Source: Carposina sasakii (Eukaryota; Arthropoda; Insecta; Lepidoptera; Carposinidae). Taken from it: 64,000 nt of DNA. Within the stretch, counting starts at the first letter, position 1. Each line of letters opens with the position of its first letter. The stretch covers positions 5,650,469 to 5,714,468 of the forward strand of contig CP053162.1 of assembly GCA_014607495.2 (NCBI GenBank), read 5' to 3'. Under the pieces are notes generated by a model, which was given only the letters and a program-made list of their open reading frames with translations, was not told the origin of the DNA and searched no databases. Shown piece by piece: positions 23,690-34,489 of this stretch. The translations under genes and the position numbers were made by a program.

Positions 23690-25540
23690 TTTAGATTTTA
23701 AATGTAGTCTAGATATATATGAAATAAGAGAAAATGTGATCATCTTGCTCTTATTAAGGGAATTCATGTTTTGTATGAGCGAGATCACAATCTGTCTAGT
23801 ATGTATTTCAGAACTTTTAGTAAGTCTAGTATTAAAATACCTACTACCCTTTGTCGTTTGTAGGTTCCGATTAATTTATAGCTCGACCAAAATTCTTGAG
23901 TATGACGCTCTCTGAAAGCTCTCTTATTTTTGTATCTTTAAATCTTAATTCTTGTACTCTAAAATAATTATTTATTTAATTTAGATATCAGTTATTGCAG
24001 TTTAAAAAATACAAAATTGTTAGGTTAGTTACCACCGTGACGTTGACTGAAATTAAAATAAAAAAAATTTAAAGTTACATTTTTTATTTGAGTAAGTACT
24101 TACCTACTTAAATTATTAGCATCACCCTACACCCTTCGCCAAGTCTAGAATATTATTTAAATCACAATCATAGACAACGGTTATTTCAGTGCAGGCATTA
24201 CAGTTAATTACATTACTTACATACAATACAAACAGCAATAGCTGCGTTTGCGTGACAACGACCCAAACTAATTTGTAATGCAATAGACAACTAATTTCCG
24301 AACATTGGCGTAATTAATTCTCATAGTAAATGTGTCTATTCGAAGTTCCACTGTGCGCTGTTAGTTTGATATAAAAGAGGATATTATGAATTTATCTCTC
24401 ATTTTAGGATTTAATGTGGGCATTACCTTTAGGGTGTCTCTTTGCAACTGAAGATAAATCTTGTGAATGCTCAGTACAAACCTCCATCTTCACATATACG
24501 GGTAAACTTACCTGACTCAGTTTCTTTGTTCAAAGGAAGATATAACATGACCCTATCTCACATAGGTTCAGCATGTAGAGATACTTTTGCATTTACCAAA
24601 CACCTTATATATTTACCTATTACGTCTGCATGGACTGCAGAAAAACAAAATGTCGAAATTATCCGGGACTAAATTTTTTGACTATGTCCTTTCTCAGGTT
24701 CCATACTGAGCTCCATACTACAGTAGTTTTGGCGTGAAAGTGCGACATACATACAGATGACAGACAGAGTTACTTTCGCATTTATAATATTAGTGAGTAT
24801 GTTACACAAATAAAGATTAAAATATTTGTATTTGTATTGGGATTGCATGTATGTTTGTGTGCCAGACGTTGCGCTAGCCGCAGTTATATAAGTGGCCGTT
24901 GTATAATGAGATTCGTCGTTGCCACGCAACCGTTCCGCATCATATGCAGCAGGCCTGACGCCATACTCTTGCACACCATGACCAGGTTTATAGTATATGA
25001 TGTAATTGGAATCAGGTCGATTTATTGTTTGGTGGTCACGGTAGATTTTTTTGATAAGTTGCTGTCGTATACGTTATCGAAAATCTGAAAGGCCCGGCTG
25101 CCTGTTTGTAAAAACTGCAGGAAAAATGTGGATATAGAGATATATTTCCGAAATTATAATAGAACTCTTAAATAAAACCAATTTACGCTTTTGGTGGGAG
25201 TGTTGCAATAACGGACGTCGATGCCAAACGAAGTTACATTATCTACGCATCCATGCTGTGATGTGAGGCATGATTGAAATATATCTTCAATGCACTCTAA
25301 TCTGATTTGATGCCATAGCAAGGCAGTAGCTACGAGTAGGTACAATACCCCAGACGGTGGAGACCTAATATTTCACAATGTAAAACGATAACGAAGGGTA
25401 TGACTGGTCATTATGTTTTTAAAACAAGAAATAATTGTAAAATAATATTGATTCATTTATTTAACAATGCAATGCTCCACATAAAATCACGTCATTTGTA
25501 GATTGCCAGTATGCCGTTATCGTAATCGTTTTTAGATGAT
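23690..25540. other. CSP3-CSP4 spacer
   Basis: No gene was recognised. The short open frames at 24.4-25.3 kb lack any recognisable motif. CSP3 and CSP4 converge here. Confidence 0.5.
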
Positions 25541-25544
25541 TCTA

Positions 25545-26891
25545 TTAATCGCTCTTCAGCATGAACTCGGCGAAAGCCTTTTCGTATTCTCCCTTAGGAT
25601 CGTATTTGGCTCTGAACTCGTTGAACTCATCTGGGTTCCTCTCTTGTAGGGCTTTGACAGATTTCCTAACGTGTTTCTTCTGAATTTCTGTACATTTTTC
25701 TCTCAATATTAATAGCAAGAATGTAATATTTTTCTGTTGCAATCATATATTGAATGTTCTTCTGGGATGATTTCTACAAATGAAAATATATTATACCGAT
25801 GTTTATTTTTCTTCTAACATTTTACCTGAAATTTTAGTGTTAGTACCTAGTCATCATCAATGTACCTAACCTCTTGCGATATTGTGGGATGCAGTTGAAA
25901 CAACTAGATTTAGGGAGTGAAATGTCACGCTTTGAGTGTAAGGGCACTACGGGCTGAAACACTTAACCGCGTTGCGGCGGCGCAGCGAAAAAGAGCGTTG
26001 TACTGTTGTACGGTAGGGTAACCATGATTTTTTAGTGTGGATAGACATCTCTCTGCCTTTATAAAAATAATTGTTTGATGATTGATTATCATAAATGATT
26101 TCACAAATGCTTTTCCATGCCTCTTGTTTTATAAATTTGTCTTTATAAGTTTCTTCACTAGAATCCCACAAATAAGCGTTCTTAAATCAAAGTATCGACA
26201 TTAACGTCTGACATTTTGATTTTAAAACTGCTTCCAGCTTGACGTGTGTTGTTTGCAAGAGTAATCTCATTGAATTGAACATCAAAATGAAATATTTTAC
26301 ATCTCTCGTTAGAGAGTAAGTAGATATATTCTTTGATATATAGGTACATTAAGACCATCGGGTTTCCAAAATTTTCTTTAAATTAAGAGATTTTTAGATT
26401 TAGTGAATCATTGTCACCAAGTATGGCGTCATAATACTGGAATTCGCGTTATTTTATTCTCAATATTGCTGTTTTATGTTTCGGCCCTACGAAAGAATTT
26501 TCCTAAATTGTCAAGGGAACAAGGTATTCCAAAAATAACGAAGTTGAAGTTACTAGCGGCATAGTGGGATAAGGTTACTAGTTAAGGATATACATATCTA
26601 CAACTCTTAAAAAATAAGATAGGTACTTACCCTTAAATATTTCTAATAAACACTTACCATTCTACATCACACAATTTCAAGTTTGCTTATAAAACTTCAA
26701 TAAAACTTACTTCTAAACTCGGTAGAGTGCTCCACTGAGCAGGGTCCCTTGTCCAAAAGGCAGTTCATGTAGGCGGTGTACAGGGTTTGGTCTGCGAGGA
26801 TCTTGTCTACGTCCACCTTGTCGAAGACCTCGTCATATCCCATGATGAAGGGAGCCACTGCGGCCAGGACGAATACCAGGACTGAGTTCAT
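25545..26891 (-). pseudogene. Chemosensory protein CSP4, minus strand, disrupted exon 2
   Basis: Exon 1 (26891-26711) is intact: signal peptide MNSVLVFVLAAVAPFIMG, then CLLDKGPC, ending in the standard phase-1 donor. Exon 2 (25773-25545) starts correctly with IIPEE, but the segment holding the third and fourth cysteines has about 38 extra bases compared with the other CSPs. This shifts the frame and brings in stop codons. After it, homology resumes with KCTEIQKKH and ends KAFAEFMLKSD. There is no GT within the extra segment or just before it, so a canonical intron cannot remove it. It is probably a recent pseudogene. It is the only CSP in inverted orientation. Confidence 0.8.
25947..26171 (-). 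pseudogene. Possible MADF-like fragment in the CSP4 intron
   Basis: The minus-strand frame contains YKDKFIKQEAWKSICEII, which resembles the start of a MADF DNA-binding domain (W-D-x-S-x-x-x-Y then K-x-x-A-W-x-x-I). The match covers only about 40 residues and degrades afterwards. MADF/Myb-like proteins accompany PIF/Harbinger transposons, so a TE relic is likely. No transposase was identified. Confidence 0.3.
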
Positions 26892-27067
26892 CTTGTTTTG
26901 TTTTACTGTAAGTAGGTATTATTATCATTGAAGGGATACACAAATTTTTGCTAATTTTGCAGTTGAGATTTATCTTATCTCTTACGTATTGCATGGATCA
27001 ATAAATTTTATGCTGCCTTTCTCTAAAACTTGATCAAGATTATAAAGGAATACGATGTAGACATAGA

Positions 27068-27293
27068 GTGCTAATGTCATACTAACAGTTTCAATGCACC
27101 ATTAGACATTTCGGTGCCTCACAATTCCAGTCTTTGACACTTAGATTGCATTACTATACGTTACAATATATTAGTAATGTAGTACATTACTATACATTAC
27201 ACTAATAGAATCTAAGTGTCAAGGACTGGAATTGTGAGGCACCGAAAATTCTAATGGTGCATCGAAACCGTTAGTATGACATTAGCACTCTAT
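27068..27293. repeat. Fold-back MITE with arms of about 85 bp
   Basis: The left arm starts catagagtgctaatgtcata and includes cggtgcctcacaattccagt. The right arm includes actggaattgtgaggcaccg and ends tatgacattagcactctatg. The arms are almost perfect inverted complements around a loop of about 50 bp, so the insertion should be young. It is non-coding. Confidence 0.9.
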
Positions 27294-27429
27294 GACATCT
27301 TATTCCTCTATGTCAAGATGGAGAGATCATCAACTTTATCCTTCATATAGGCTATCTGATCTCTGGAAAAATCGCCCTTAAAATAAAAATCAGTTCAAAA
27401 AGCTTATTGGTACTTGCTAATTTGAAGAC

Positions 27430-27660
27430 GTGCGCCTTTCTGTCGGAACCGGAAGGCATTGATTCGATGCTTTCGAATTCGAGTGCGGATTTAATATTCT
27501 AAGATTGCCGCTTAGCAATATCCGAGGTGGGTTGACGTCAGGCAGGTAGTTGGCCGTAAAACAAATGCCAAATCATTGGCAATATGAGTTTCGAAAAAAA
27601 CCTTATTGCACCAACCTCATGAAATAATGGGATAAGGGCAGGAAGATGATGGTAGTAGGT
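27430..27660 (-). repeat. Dispersed repeat, family R5 (minus copy)
   Basis: Reverse-complement words of the 19.0-kb copy are present: gccgtaaaacaaatgccaaa, then gaaataatgggataagggca. It is non-coding. Confidence 0.5.
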
Positions 27661-28810
27661 ATATGAAAAATATTTTTTTACCTTGTAAAACTTGTTGGCA
27701 GAAAATCCCAATGAACTATGGTAAAATTACACAAATTCGCGATACTTATAGTCGAGACAAAAGGAAATCAACTATTAGGTTAATTTTCCAAAATTTTGAT
27801 TACGGATCGTTTTGTTCGTAGCCATTACAGTGGAAATTATGTGATTACCATCTAAATTGAGGGATATGACCTGAGCTGAGCGATTTATTTACTGAACTTG
27901 TCATTGAGCTGCAAATATTTAACATCCACGTGTTTGATGAATTAAAAGTAAAACATACATACACACGGCTATGTTTCCAAATTTGGGGTAGCCAGAACTA
28001 CAGGATCTCGAAGGAAATCCTACAGTTACGTTAGCACAGTCTTTCCCAAAGTGGGCGATAACGCAGGGGCAGTTAAGGCCCCAGAAAAAAATAGCGCAAC
28101 TAATATATCTACTATTGTCATTTTTAAGGTGAAATAAAAACTGGTTTTCAAAGTGGGCGTTAGACGAAATAAGTTTGCTAACCTCTTTAGCATAATGGGC
28201 TTAGATGCTAAAGATCAGTGACAAGTTCAGAACCTAAAAATAAAATAATGAATAAAAAAACGGCCCAGTTACAGGTATTAATATAACGCAGTATTGGCTA
28301 CTTGACGAGAATTTGCTGTAAACATACTACAGGCGTCGGTTATAGGTGCCATAAAAAGCCAGTAGGTATTACTAGGCATACCTAGCACACTACTACTAAT
28401 AGTGGGTACCACTAAACCCTAAAAAACGCCAAAAATAAGAATTATGGCCAAAGTTCCACTAAGCGTCCACTAGTTTCAGAATAAAGTCGCTGTGAAAAAG
28501 AGGTCAGGGCATCTAATTCTATAGGTAGCATATACTCGTAGGATATATAAAATAACGCTTTCAAATAATAATTTCAAATAATTATATGATACTCGTAATC
28601 ATAATAGTAGTATTGTCTTAGGATTTTAAGATTTCATGGTACTTTGACATTGGATTATAAAAGATTTCATTGCCTATCATAACCCACTTTCATGTAACTC
28701 TATCTATCGATCTGGAAAATACTCCGTTTTATTACCAATTAATTATTTATAGAGAAATAATTAAATTTTATTATTTGAACACAATTAACGTGATAGCAGG
28801 CACAATGGTT

Positions 28811-28890
28811 GGGTATATAAAGGTAGTGTCCCTTAGAGTTAAGTATCATAGACAACTGAGGATCCTCAGCATATTCCAGCAGATCCAAAG
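28811..28890 (+). promoter_or_regulatory. Core promoter and 5' UTR exon of CSP5 (donor lost)
   Basis: The TATA box is in gggtatataaaggtagtg (28811-28828), closely matching the CSP6 promoter. The expected first exon ends ...ccaaag at 28890, but the next bases are atgagt where CSP6 has gtgagt. The 5' splice site has therefore lost its GT. Confidence 0.6.
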
Positions 28891-29292
28891 ATGAGTTATC
28901 ATTACTTATTGGAAATAAATGCATCTTATCTATAACTTTCTTTAGCTTGTTGGGGACAATAGTTTCTAGAATATAAATGTTTCGCAAATTCCATTGAAAT
29001 ATTTTTAACTCAATTTCAAATTAGAAACATATGACCTTGTAATTTTTGAAGTTTTAAGCTCGTAATATCTTCAGGTACATATCAAAGTAACTTTTCTCTT
29101 TACGATGCGGTATATACAAATATATAGCGAGGGTAACGGTAACATAAAATATTACAAGGTAATAATATATTTTTGTTATACATTAGGTTTATTTTTTGCG
29201 CTCTACATCTAAATGTCCGGAATAAAGGTCACAGTTACATAGCTACTTTATGTCCTCTTATGTTATGAAAATAATATCTCTTTCCTGAAAAA

Positions 29293-29690
29293 TTATAACC
29301 AGTTTAGATGTTTGTTATTATTTATGTGCACCTGATTTTTTAAGATAACCTCGCTCTTGTACAATCTCTCTAATATTAATATTTTTGTGTGTATGTATAA
29401 TAAAATAAAGAATGACGGTTTTATGTTGCTTATGCTGATGCAGAGCTTCACTAACATCTGCCGTATCTCATTTTGCTTCTGTCGTAAGACTCTACTAAGG
29501 AATTTGAGATAATCTCTCAGGCGATGAGCTAGCAACTTGTAAGTGATAACATCGGATCCGCTGTGCTAAACGTGGCTGTAGCATCTTATTCGTGATTCTG
29601 TATTTCTGGCGACTCCATTTTTGGGAACACGGCTGTGTAGATGAAGGTTTTTTTTAGAGTTCTTGTAGACATAATTGGTCTGATATACAG
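29293..29690. repeat. LINE-like fragment plus dispersed repeat R3 upstream of CSP5
   Basis: From about 29430 the sequence matches R3 (gcgatgagctagcaacttgt, then ttgggaacacggctgtg). It is non-coding, in the CSP5 5' UTR intron interval. Confidence 0.5.
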
Positions 29691-29696
29691 GTAACA

Positions 29697-29930
29697 GACA
29701 GGGTATATTAAGCGACAAGCTATGTAAATAGCCCACTATTGAGAACCCATTTTCAAAATTTTAGACTCAAAGTCACATGTTTCTTTTTCAAGATTGTATG
29801 AACATTCCTGTGTTGTTTAGGATTTCTCCATACTATCTGGAAAAATGAACATGAGATTTTGAGTCTCAAATTTTGGACATAGGTTCTCTATAGTGGGTTA
29901 TTTACATAGGTTTTCGTTGCACCCTGTATA
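29697..29930. repeat. Palindromic MITE, family M1, copy d
   Basis: The left end is acagacagggtatattaagc and the right end is cgttgcaccctgtata. The internal words tagcccactattgagaacc and ggttctctatagtgggtta are inverted counterparts. It lies about 60 bp upstream of the CSP5 coding exon. Confidence 0.8.
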
Positions 29931-29987
29931 TTTATATTGTGAATAATATATTTTTTACAGATGTTTTTTTATTTACAGCTTGTGAAA

Positions 29988-30985
29988 ATGAAGATAGGAC
30001 ACCTATTTCTATTATGTCTGGCGATAGGTGTGGCAATGGCTGCACCAGCAGTGGACCTGGATGCTATACGGGATAGTCCTGTTTTTTTAATTACCTCTTA
30101 TACCCTGGAATTGACCTAAAGGTCCTTGGTCTAGCAGACAGTCTACGAGCGTCTTTCTCAAAGCATCGTCGTTTAGAACCGTCTCTATAATATTAAGTGA
30201 TATTATATATTTATCTATATTATTAAGTGATATATGACTTAATAAAAAAATTTTAATAAAAAAAACTTATGTTCTTAAGGTGCAATATTTATGTAAAGGT
30301 GCTATTGTTGCTAAATTATTATTACATCACGAGTATAATATTTTAAAAAATGCAGTCAGGCAATTTATTGTTAATCTGTTTACATATTCTATCGATCGGT
30401 AAATTGATATCATTTATGATATTTTTCATATCCATGTGTGTATAATTTACTTTACAGTTTATTCCACTTGTCTCCAACTTTTCCAGAATTGAATATAATT
30501 TTGTAAATGTAATGTTATTTGACATTGATCACCTTTTATTACTGATGCCGGATGCCTGAAACTTGGTCCACGTAATCTTTAGAATTCTCATTATATTCCT
30601 TGCCGTGGGAATTTCGTGAATTAAAGTAGACTAGATTTACGAATTTGCTGCAAGTGGGCTTTAACGTTATCAGCCCTTCGTGAAACCGGTGGTCCGAAAC
30701 TCAATTGACAATACATATACATGAATTCATACAGCATACTAAATATACATTTTTCTTTCAGATAACGCATCAGAAATAATCAACACAAATTGCTCACATT
30801 GCTCGCAGCGTGTAAAGGAAAAGTACGAGAGAAGGAAAAAGTACATGGCTGATAAGTACCCGGAACAATTCCGAGCTGTCATGGACAGATACCAATGGAA
30901 ATCTTATATTCATTGTCAAAACTTGTCTGATATTGATGATGGTGTCGAAAATAATAGGAAAATATTTAAATATTTGAATACCTAA
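29988..30985 (+). pseudogene. Chemosensory protein CSP5, broken by an internal inversion
   Basis: This is the sister of CSP6. The first part of exon 1 reads forward (29988 to about 30079: signal peptide MKIGHLFLLCLAIGVAMA, then VDLDAI). The rest of exon 1, including the first cysteine (VDCLLDQGP) and the splice donor, is present at about 30080-30190 but on the opposite strand. Exon 2 (30769-30985) keeps its acceptor (ctttcag) and an open frame with CSHC and ADKYPEQFRAVM, and has a longer C-terminal tail than CSP6 before TAA. The second cysteine codon in the inverted part is replaced by a Leu codon. No normal CSP can be made from this order. Confidence 0.85.
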
Positions 30986-31004
30986 GGTATTGTATGTATG
31001 TAAT

Positions 31005-31110
31005 ATAGTAGAATGTGATCATAATGGTAACAAATATACCTTGTTTTAATATCACATGATCATTTACTTGTATCCCATTTGGTTTTGCGATTATAATCAC
31101 ATTCTACTAT
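31005..31110. repeat. Short inverted-repeat element
   Basis: Arms atagtagaatgtgat and atcacattctactat flank 106 bp just after the CSP5 stop. It is likely a MITE. Confidence 0.65.
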
Positions 31111-31260
31111 TGATGCGTACTTTATATGTACATTCATTTTATGGTTGTTGCTTTATTTAATTTTAATGTGCATATGTTACTTAGTTTTGATGGTGTCGCT
31201 GGGAGTTTCTTGCTATTTCGGCTCCCGAGATTTTACCGAAATAGCGTAAAAGTAGAATCA

Positions 31261-31365
31261 TACAGTCTGTCAAACCTAATATTTGGAGTTGTTGTAAAGG
31301 AGAACTAAAGTTGCAACGCCAACGCCATCATCCTTGCAACGCCAACTTATGCTTGACAGACTGTA
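31261..31365. repeat. MITE with 13-bp terminal inverted repeats
   Basis: The ends tacagtctgtcaa and ttgacagactgta are perfect inverted complements 105 bp apart. An internal direct repeat ttgcaacgccaac occurs twice (31310s and 31330s). Confidence 0.75.
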
Positions 31366-31424
31366 ACAAATAATTAAAGTAACAAATGATTTTAATTCTA
31401 TTGAATTTTTGTATCTCATTTACT

Positions 31425-31630
31425 ATAATGATTCCTGCGCTGATGTGAGGATTCACTAGAATTTATCAGCTATATATCCTTGCGTGCATATCGCAAGAGT
31501 CGACTAAGGAACTTGGACATTCTCTCAGGCGATAAGCTAGCAACTTGTCGCTGATAATTTTCTCTGTGAACCTTTTTTATTATCCTGTAGTTCTGGCTAC
31601 CACTTTTTGTTAACACAGCCGAGTGTACCT
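31425..31630 (+). repeat. Dispersed repeat, family R3
   Basis: It carries ctgcgctgatgtgaggattc, gcgataagctagcaacttgt and gttaacacagccgagtg. It is the clearest copy of the R3 family here. Confidence 0.6.
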
Positions 31631-31719
31631 ATGTAAATTACCATAAGACACTGTAAGTACACTAAGTAAGTAAGGTTATTATGGAATATGTATGAAAATT
31701 AGTATGTATAGTATTTGTT

Positions 31720-31925
31720 TATTCTTTGTTATCTGTCTTTTTTTTTCTCCCTCTGTGCACATGTGTTTTATCTATTCTGTGATATGTCTTTTTTAATATT
31801 TTTGTTCGGGTTAGCTGGAAGAGATCTCTTATAGAGATAAGCTCGCCTTTGTACAATATTTATTTTAATTGTGTTATTTTTTATTTATGTGTGTGTGTAC
31901 AATAAAGAAAGACAGAAGAAGAAGT
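31720..31925 (+). mobile_element. LINE 3' end, family L1 (plus copy)
   Basis: The words gctggaagagatctcttata and gataagctcgcctttgtaca match the reverse complement of the L1 3' UTR at 420-480. It ends in gtgtgtacaataaagaaaga and a short gaagaagaag tail. Only the 3' UTR is present. Confidence 0.65.
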
Positions 31926-32029
31926 AAACATATCTCCCTTTATAATGATGTTCCGAGTTCATTATTAGTGTTCATTACAGTAGAGTTTCAAAACTCGAGT
32001 TGATATGTTGACGATCCCTTTCTGAGTTT

Positions 32030-32300
32030 ATATAATTATAAAATTATTAATAAAGAAAATGGAAAAAATTCTTCACCCGAGTGGGAATCGAACCCACGAC
32101 CGCTGCAAACCGTGCCAGCCGCTATAACCACTAAGTCACCGGGTCAATTACTCGGATGACGAATTTTACCATTTTTTTTATTATTTTTTTATTTATTTTA
32201 TTTGCAGCGGTCGTGCGGTTCGATTCCCACTCGGGTGAAGAATTTTTTCCATTTTCTTTATTAATAATTTTATAATATATAATATCTTGACTAAGATAAT
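32030..32300. mobile_element. Inverted pair of tRNA-derived SINEs, family S1
   Basis: The left copy (32030-32165) is on the minus strand, with a B box in gggaatcgaacccac and the body ttataaaattattaataaag. The right copy (about 32206-32300) is on the plus strand, starting inside the tRNA-like head (cagcggtcgtgcggttcgat) and running through the same body to cttgactaagataa. The arms would form a hairpin with a stem of about 80 bp. Confidence 0.75.
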
Positions 32301-32711
32301 TCTCCATTAATATAATGAGTTTATATAAATTAGAAAAACAGCACCGCTCAAGAATGTAATAAAAATGGCAACTTACATGTGTGTCCCATATTTAGGAATT
32401 TGAGATTGATCATAATAGAATCTCCCAGAGGAGTTACTATATAATTCTCAAAGCAGGATTAGTTCCATTGTGAGAGCTAGACGCTGCTATCAGCAGTTAG
32501 ACAATTTTCTCGTTTACTCGATAGAAATAATCCTGCTTATGTGTCCGGTGTCCGCCTATATCCGCCTATTTACATACTTCCCGAGGTTACAAACCTCCGT
32601 AAGACAAGGATGTAGTAATTGCCCTGTTTCAAAGTCAGCTAATTATCATGAAATAATTATATTTTTTTTATGAAATACACCATTAACATGACAATAGATA
32701 CAATAGGTGGG

Positions 32712-32776
32712 TATATAAATGTAGTGTTCCTTGGAAGATAGGTTCATAGACATACGAGAATCCTAAGTTCTTAAAG
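32712..32776 (+). promoter_or_regulatory. Core promoter and first exon of CSP6
   Basis: The TATA box is tatataaa at 32712-32719. Transcription would start near 32740-32745, and a short non-coding exon ends ttaaag|gtgagt at 32776/32777. The acceptor just before the coding exon is tatttacag (33847-33855). The matching segment at 28811 upstream of CSP5 supports this placement. Confidence 0.6.
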
Positions 32777-33324
32777 GTGAGTTATATCTTTAGACATCAT
32801 TTGTATATTAATAATTAAAACGAAAATATTGTTGTAATATTATTGAGACTATCTAACTTGTAGCTTATTCTAGATCTAGAATATTATAGCGTCTAACAAG
32901 TTTCTATATTACGTACAGTCATGGTATACTAGGATCAGTGGACATACACCTGATATGTTGATCTTTGATATAATATGTAGCTAGCGGATACAATGTAGAG
33001 TCATGAGTAATAACATGTATTCATTGTTGTTGGACTTTAAAACTCAACGCAAGGGTACATTTGTGTATATGTCGTGGCCATATCGTTGAATTATTTGTTT
33101 CATGAAATTGTTAAAATGCTCTTGATCATATCATGATAACGAATTGATCATTTCATGATACCTACTAACCTAACCTAACCAACCATTTCATGAAATGACT
33201 ATCAAAATGATTTGGGCACCACATATACATCTTGTATGACTGTTGTGGGTATATGTAGTATTGGAAAATGTGTTATACCAAAAATTACAATATGACACAA
33301 TTTTTCATGTTTATGTTTTTTACA

Positions 33325-33805
33325 TCTTATTCTTATTCTTTATTGTACACAAAACATAACAATAAATACAAAGAAATTTACAAAAGGAATGCATACAACG
33401 GCGTGCTTATCTCTGCAAGAGATTTCTTCCAGCATACCAGAAAGCAAAGTGAGACCAATAGTTATAGAGGTAATAATGTGTACAGAATTAAACTAAGTAC
33501 CTTTATAATAAATAAAAATACAATATTCATACATACATACATCCAAATAATAAAAGTAATGTTAGACATAATAACATATAGACATATAGGAAAAAATATA
33601 TAAAACAATAGGATTAGCAACAATTCAGCAGATAATTGAAACCGATCAGGCAACCAGTGCAAGAAAGTTAACCCGTTAACTTATTTTTGAACGTCTAAAC
33701 CGTCCTGCAGTCTCTTATCGAGTGTGGCAAATCGTTCCAGAGTTTGACTGCATGCACCGAAAAGGAATAGCCGTAGGCACAAGAATTATGACGGGGAGTT
33801 GCTAA
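33325..33805 (-). mobile_element. LINE 3' end, family L1, in the CSP6 5' UTR intron
   Basis: On the minus strand it contains the same coding end and 3' UTR as 355-840: gttccagagtttgactgcat and caccgaaaaggaatagcc correspond to the FSVRAVKLWN block, followed by agagatttcttccagca and the tattctttattgtacac tail. It is decayed. Confidence 0.65.
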
Positions 33806-33865
33806 TAGCGAAGCGAATTTGTTGACAAATGTTTATAATTTTTTTTTATTTACAGCATGTACAAA

Positions 33866-34486
33866 ATGAGGGTATTCGTAATATGCCTAGCTCTAAGTAT
33901 AGCAATGGCTACTCCAACAGTAGACCTGGACGCCATCTTTGATAAGGACATGGAGAAGGTCCTGAGCGACGACGGTAAAAGACAGGAGCTAGTAGACTGT
34001 CTGCTAGACAAAGGACCCTGTGGGGATTACCAGAGCTTAAGAGGTAGGTTCATAGGTTATTAGGAAAAAAATATTTAAAAATAGAAATGATCCAAGTCCT
34101 GATACGGGGCTTCAATGCAGCGCGGAGTTTTAGGCTTCAATATAGTATTAGAGCTTCATCTCTTTCTGTGCACGTCGGAAGGATCAACTTTACTAAGGAA
34201 GTCAAGGTGGTTCCCTCAGGCGATAAGCTAGCAACTTGTCGGTGACCTTTTTCATCTGATTACTCGCTTTGGGTTTTACCTAGAGGTAGGTACCCTGCAA
34301 AGTGCACTTAAGTAGTAACCCTATCCTAACTATCTTTCAGATAATGCACCGGAGATAATCAATACAAGTTGCGGAAATTGTACGCCACAAGCTAAGGAGA
34401 AGTTTGGGAAAAGTATCAAAATAATAGCTGATAAGTACCCGGAACAATTCAAAGCTATCATGGATAAATATCAATCGAAGTCATAA
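33866..34486 (+). CDS. Chemosensory protein CSP6 (short, diverged type)
   Basis: Exon 1 is 33866-34043 and exon 2 is 34341-34486 with a phase-1 GT-AG intron, giving 107 aa, shorter than the other CSPs (121-124). The signal peptide is MRVFVICLALSIAMA. Cysteines are CLLDKGPC and CGNC, but only 17 residues separate the second and third, where the rest of the cluster has 18. The C-terminus stops after ADKYPEQFKAIMDKYQ, without the usual extra F-x-x-F segment. An in-frame ATG at 33857 would add three residues; 33866 is preferred because only that ATG is conserved in CSP5 and it has A at -3. The intron holds an R3 fragment (34110-34260). Confidence 0.9.
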
Positions 34487-34489
34487 AAA

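Larger units (their letters stand above)
26900..28800. other. CSP4-CSP5 spacer
   Basis: The region between the start of CSP4 and the CSP5 promoter holds the long fold-back element at 27068-27293 and the minus R5 copy at 27430-27660. No coding sequence was seen. Confidence 0.55.

Noticed and set aside
24442..25345. Several short ORFs (60-100 aa) between CSP3 and CSP4
   Set aside because: No motifs, no matching splice signals, overlapping on both strands; consistent with chance in AT-rich DNA.
31000..31365. CRISPR-like or tandem repeats
   Set aside because: The repeats are inverted, not regularly spaced direct repeats, and the genome is eukaryotic; they are MITEs.
33268..33603. 111-aa ORF upstream of CSP6
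   Set aside because: It crosses the 3' UTR of a LINE fragment and reads the antisense strand of that element.
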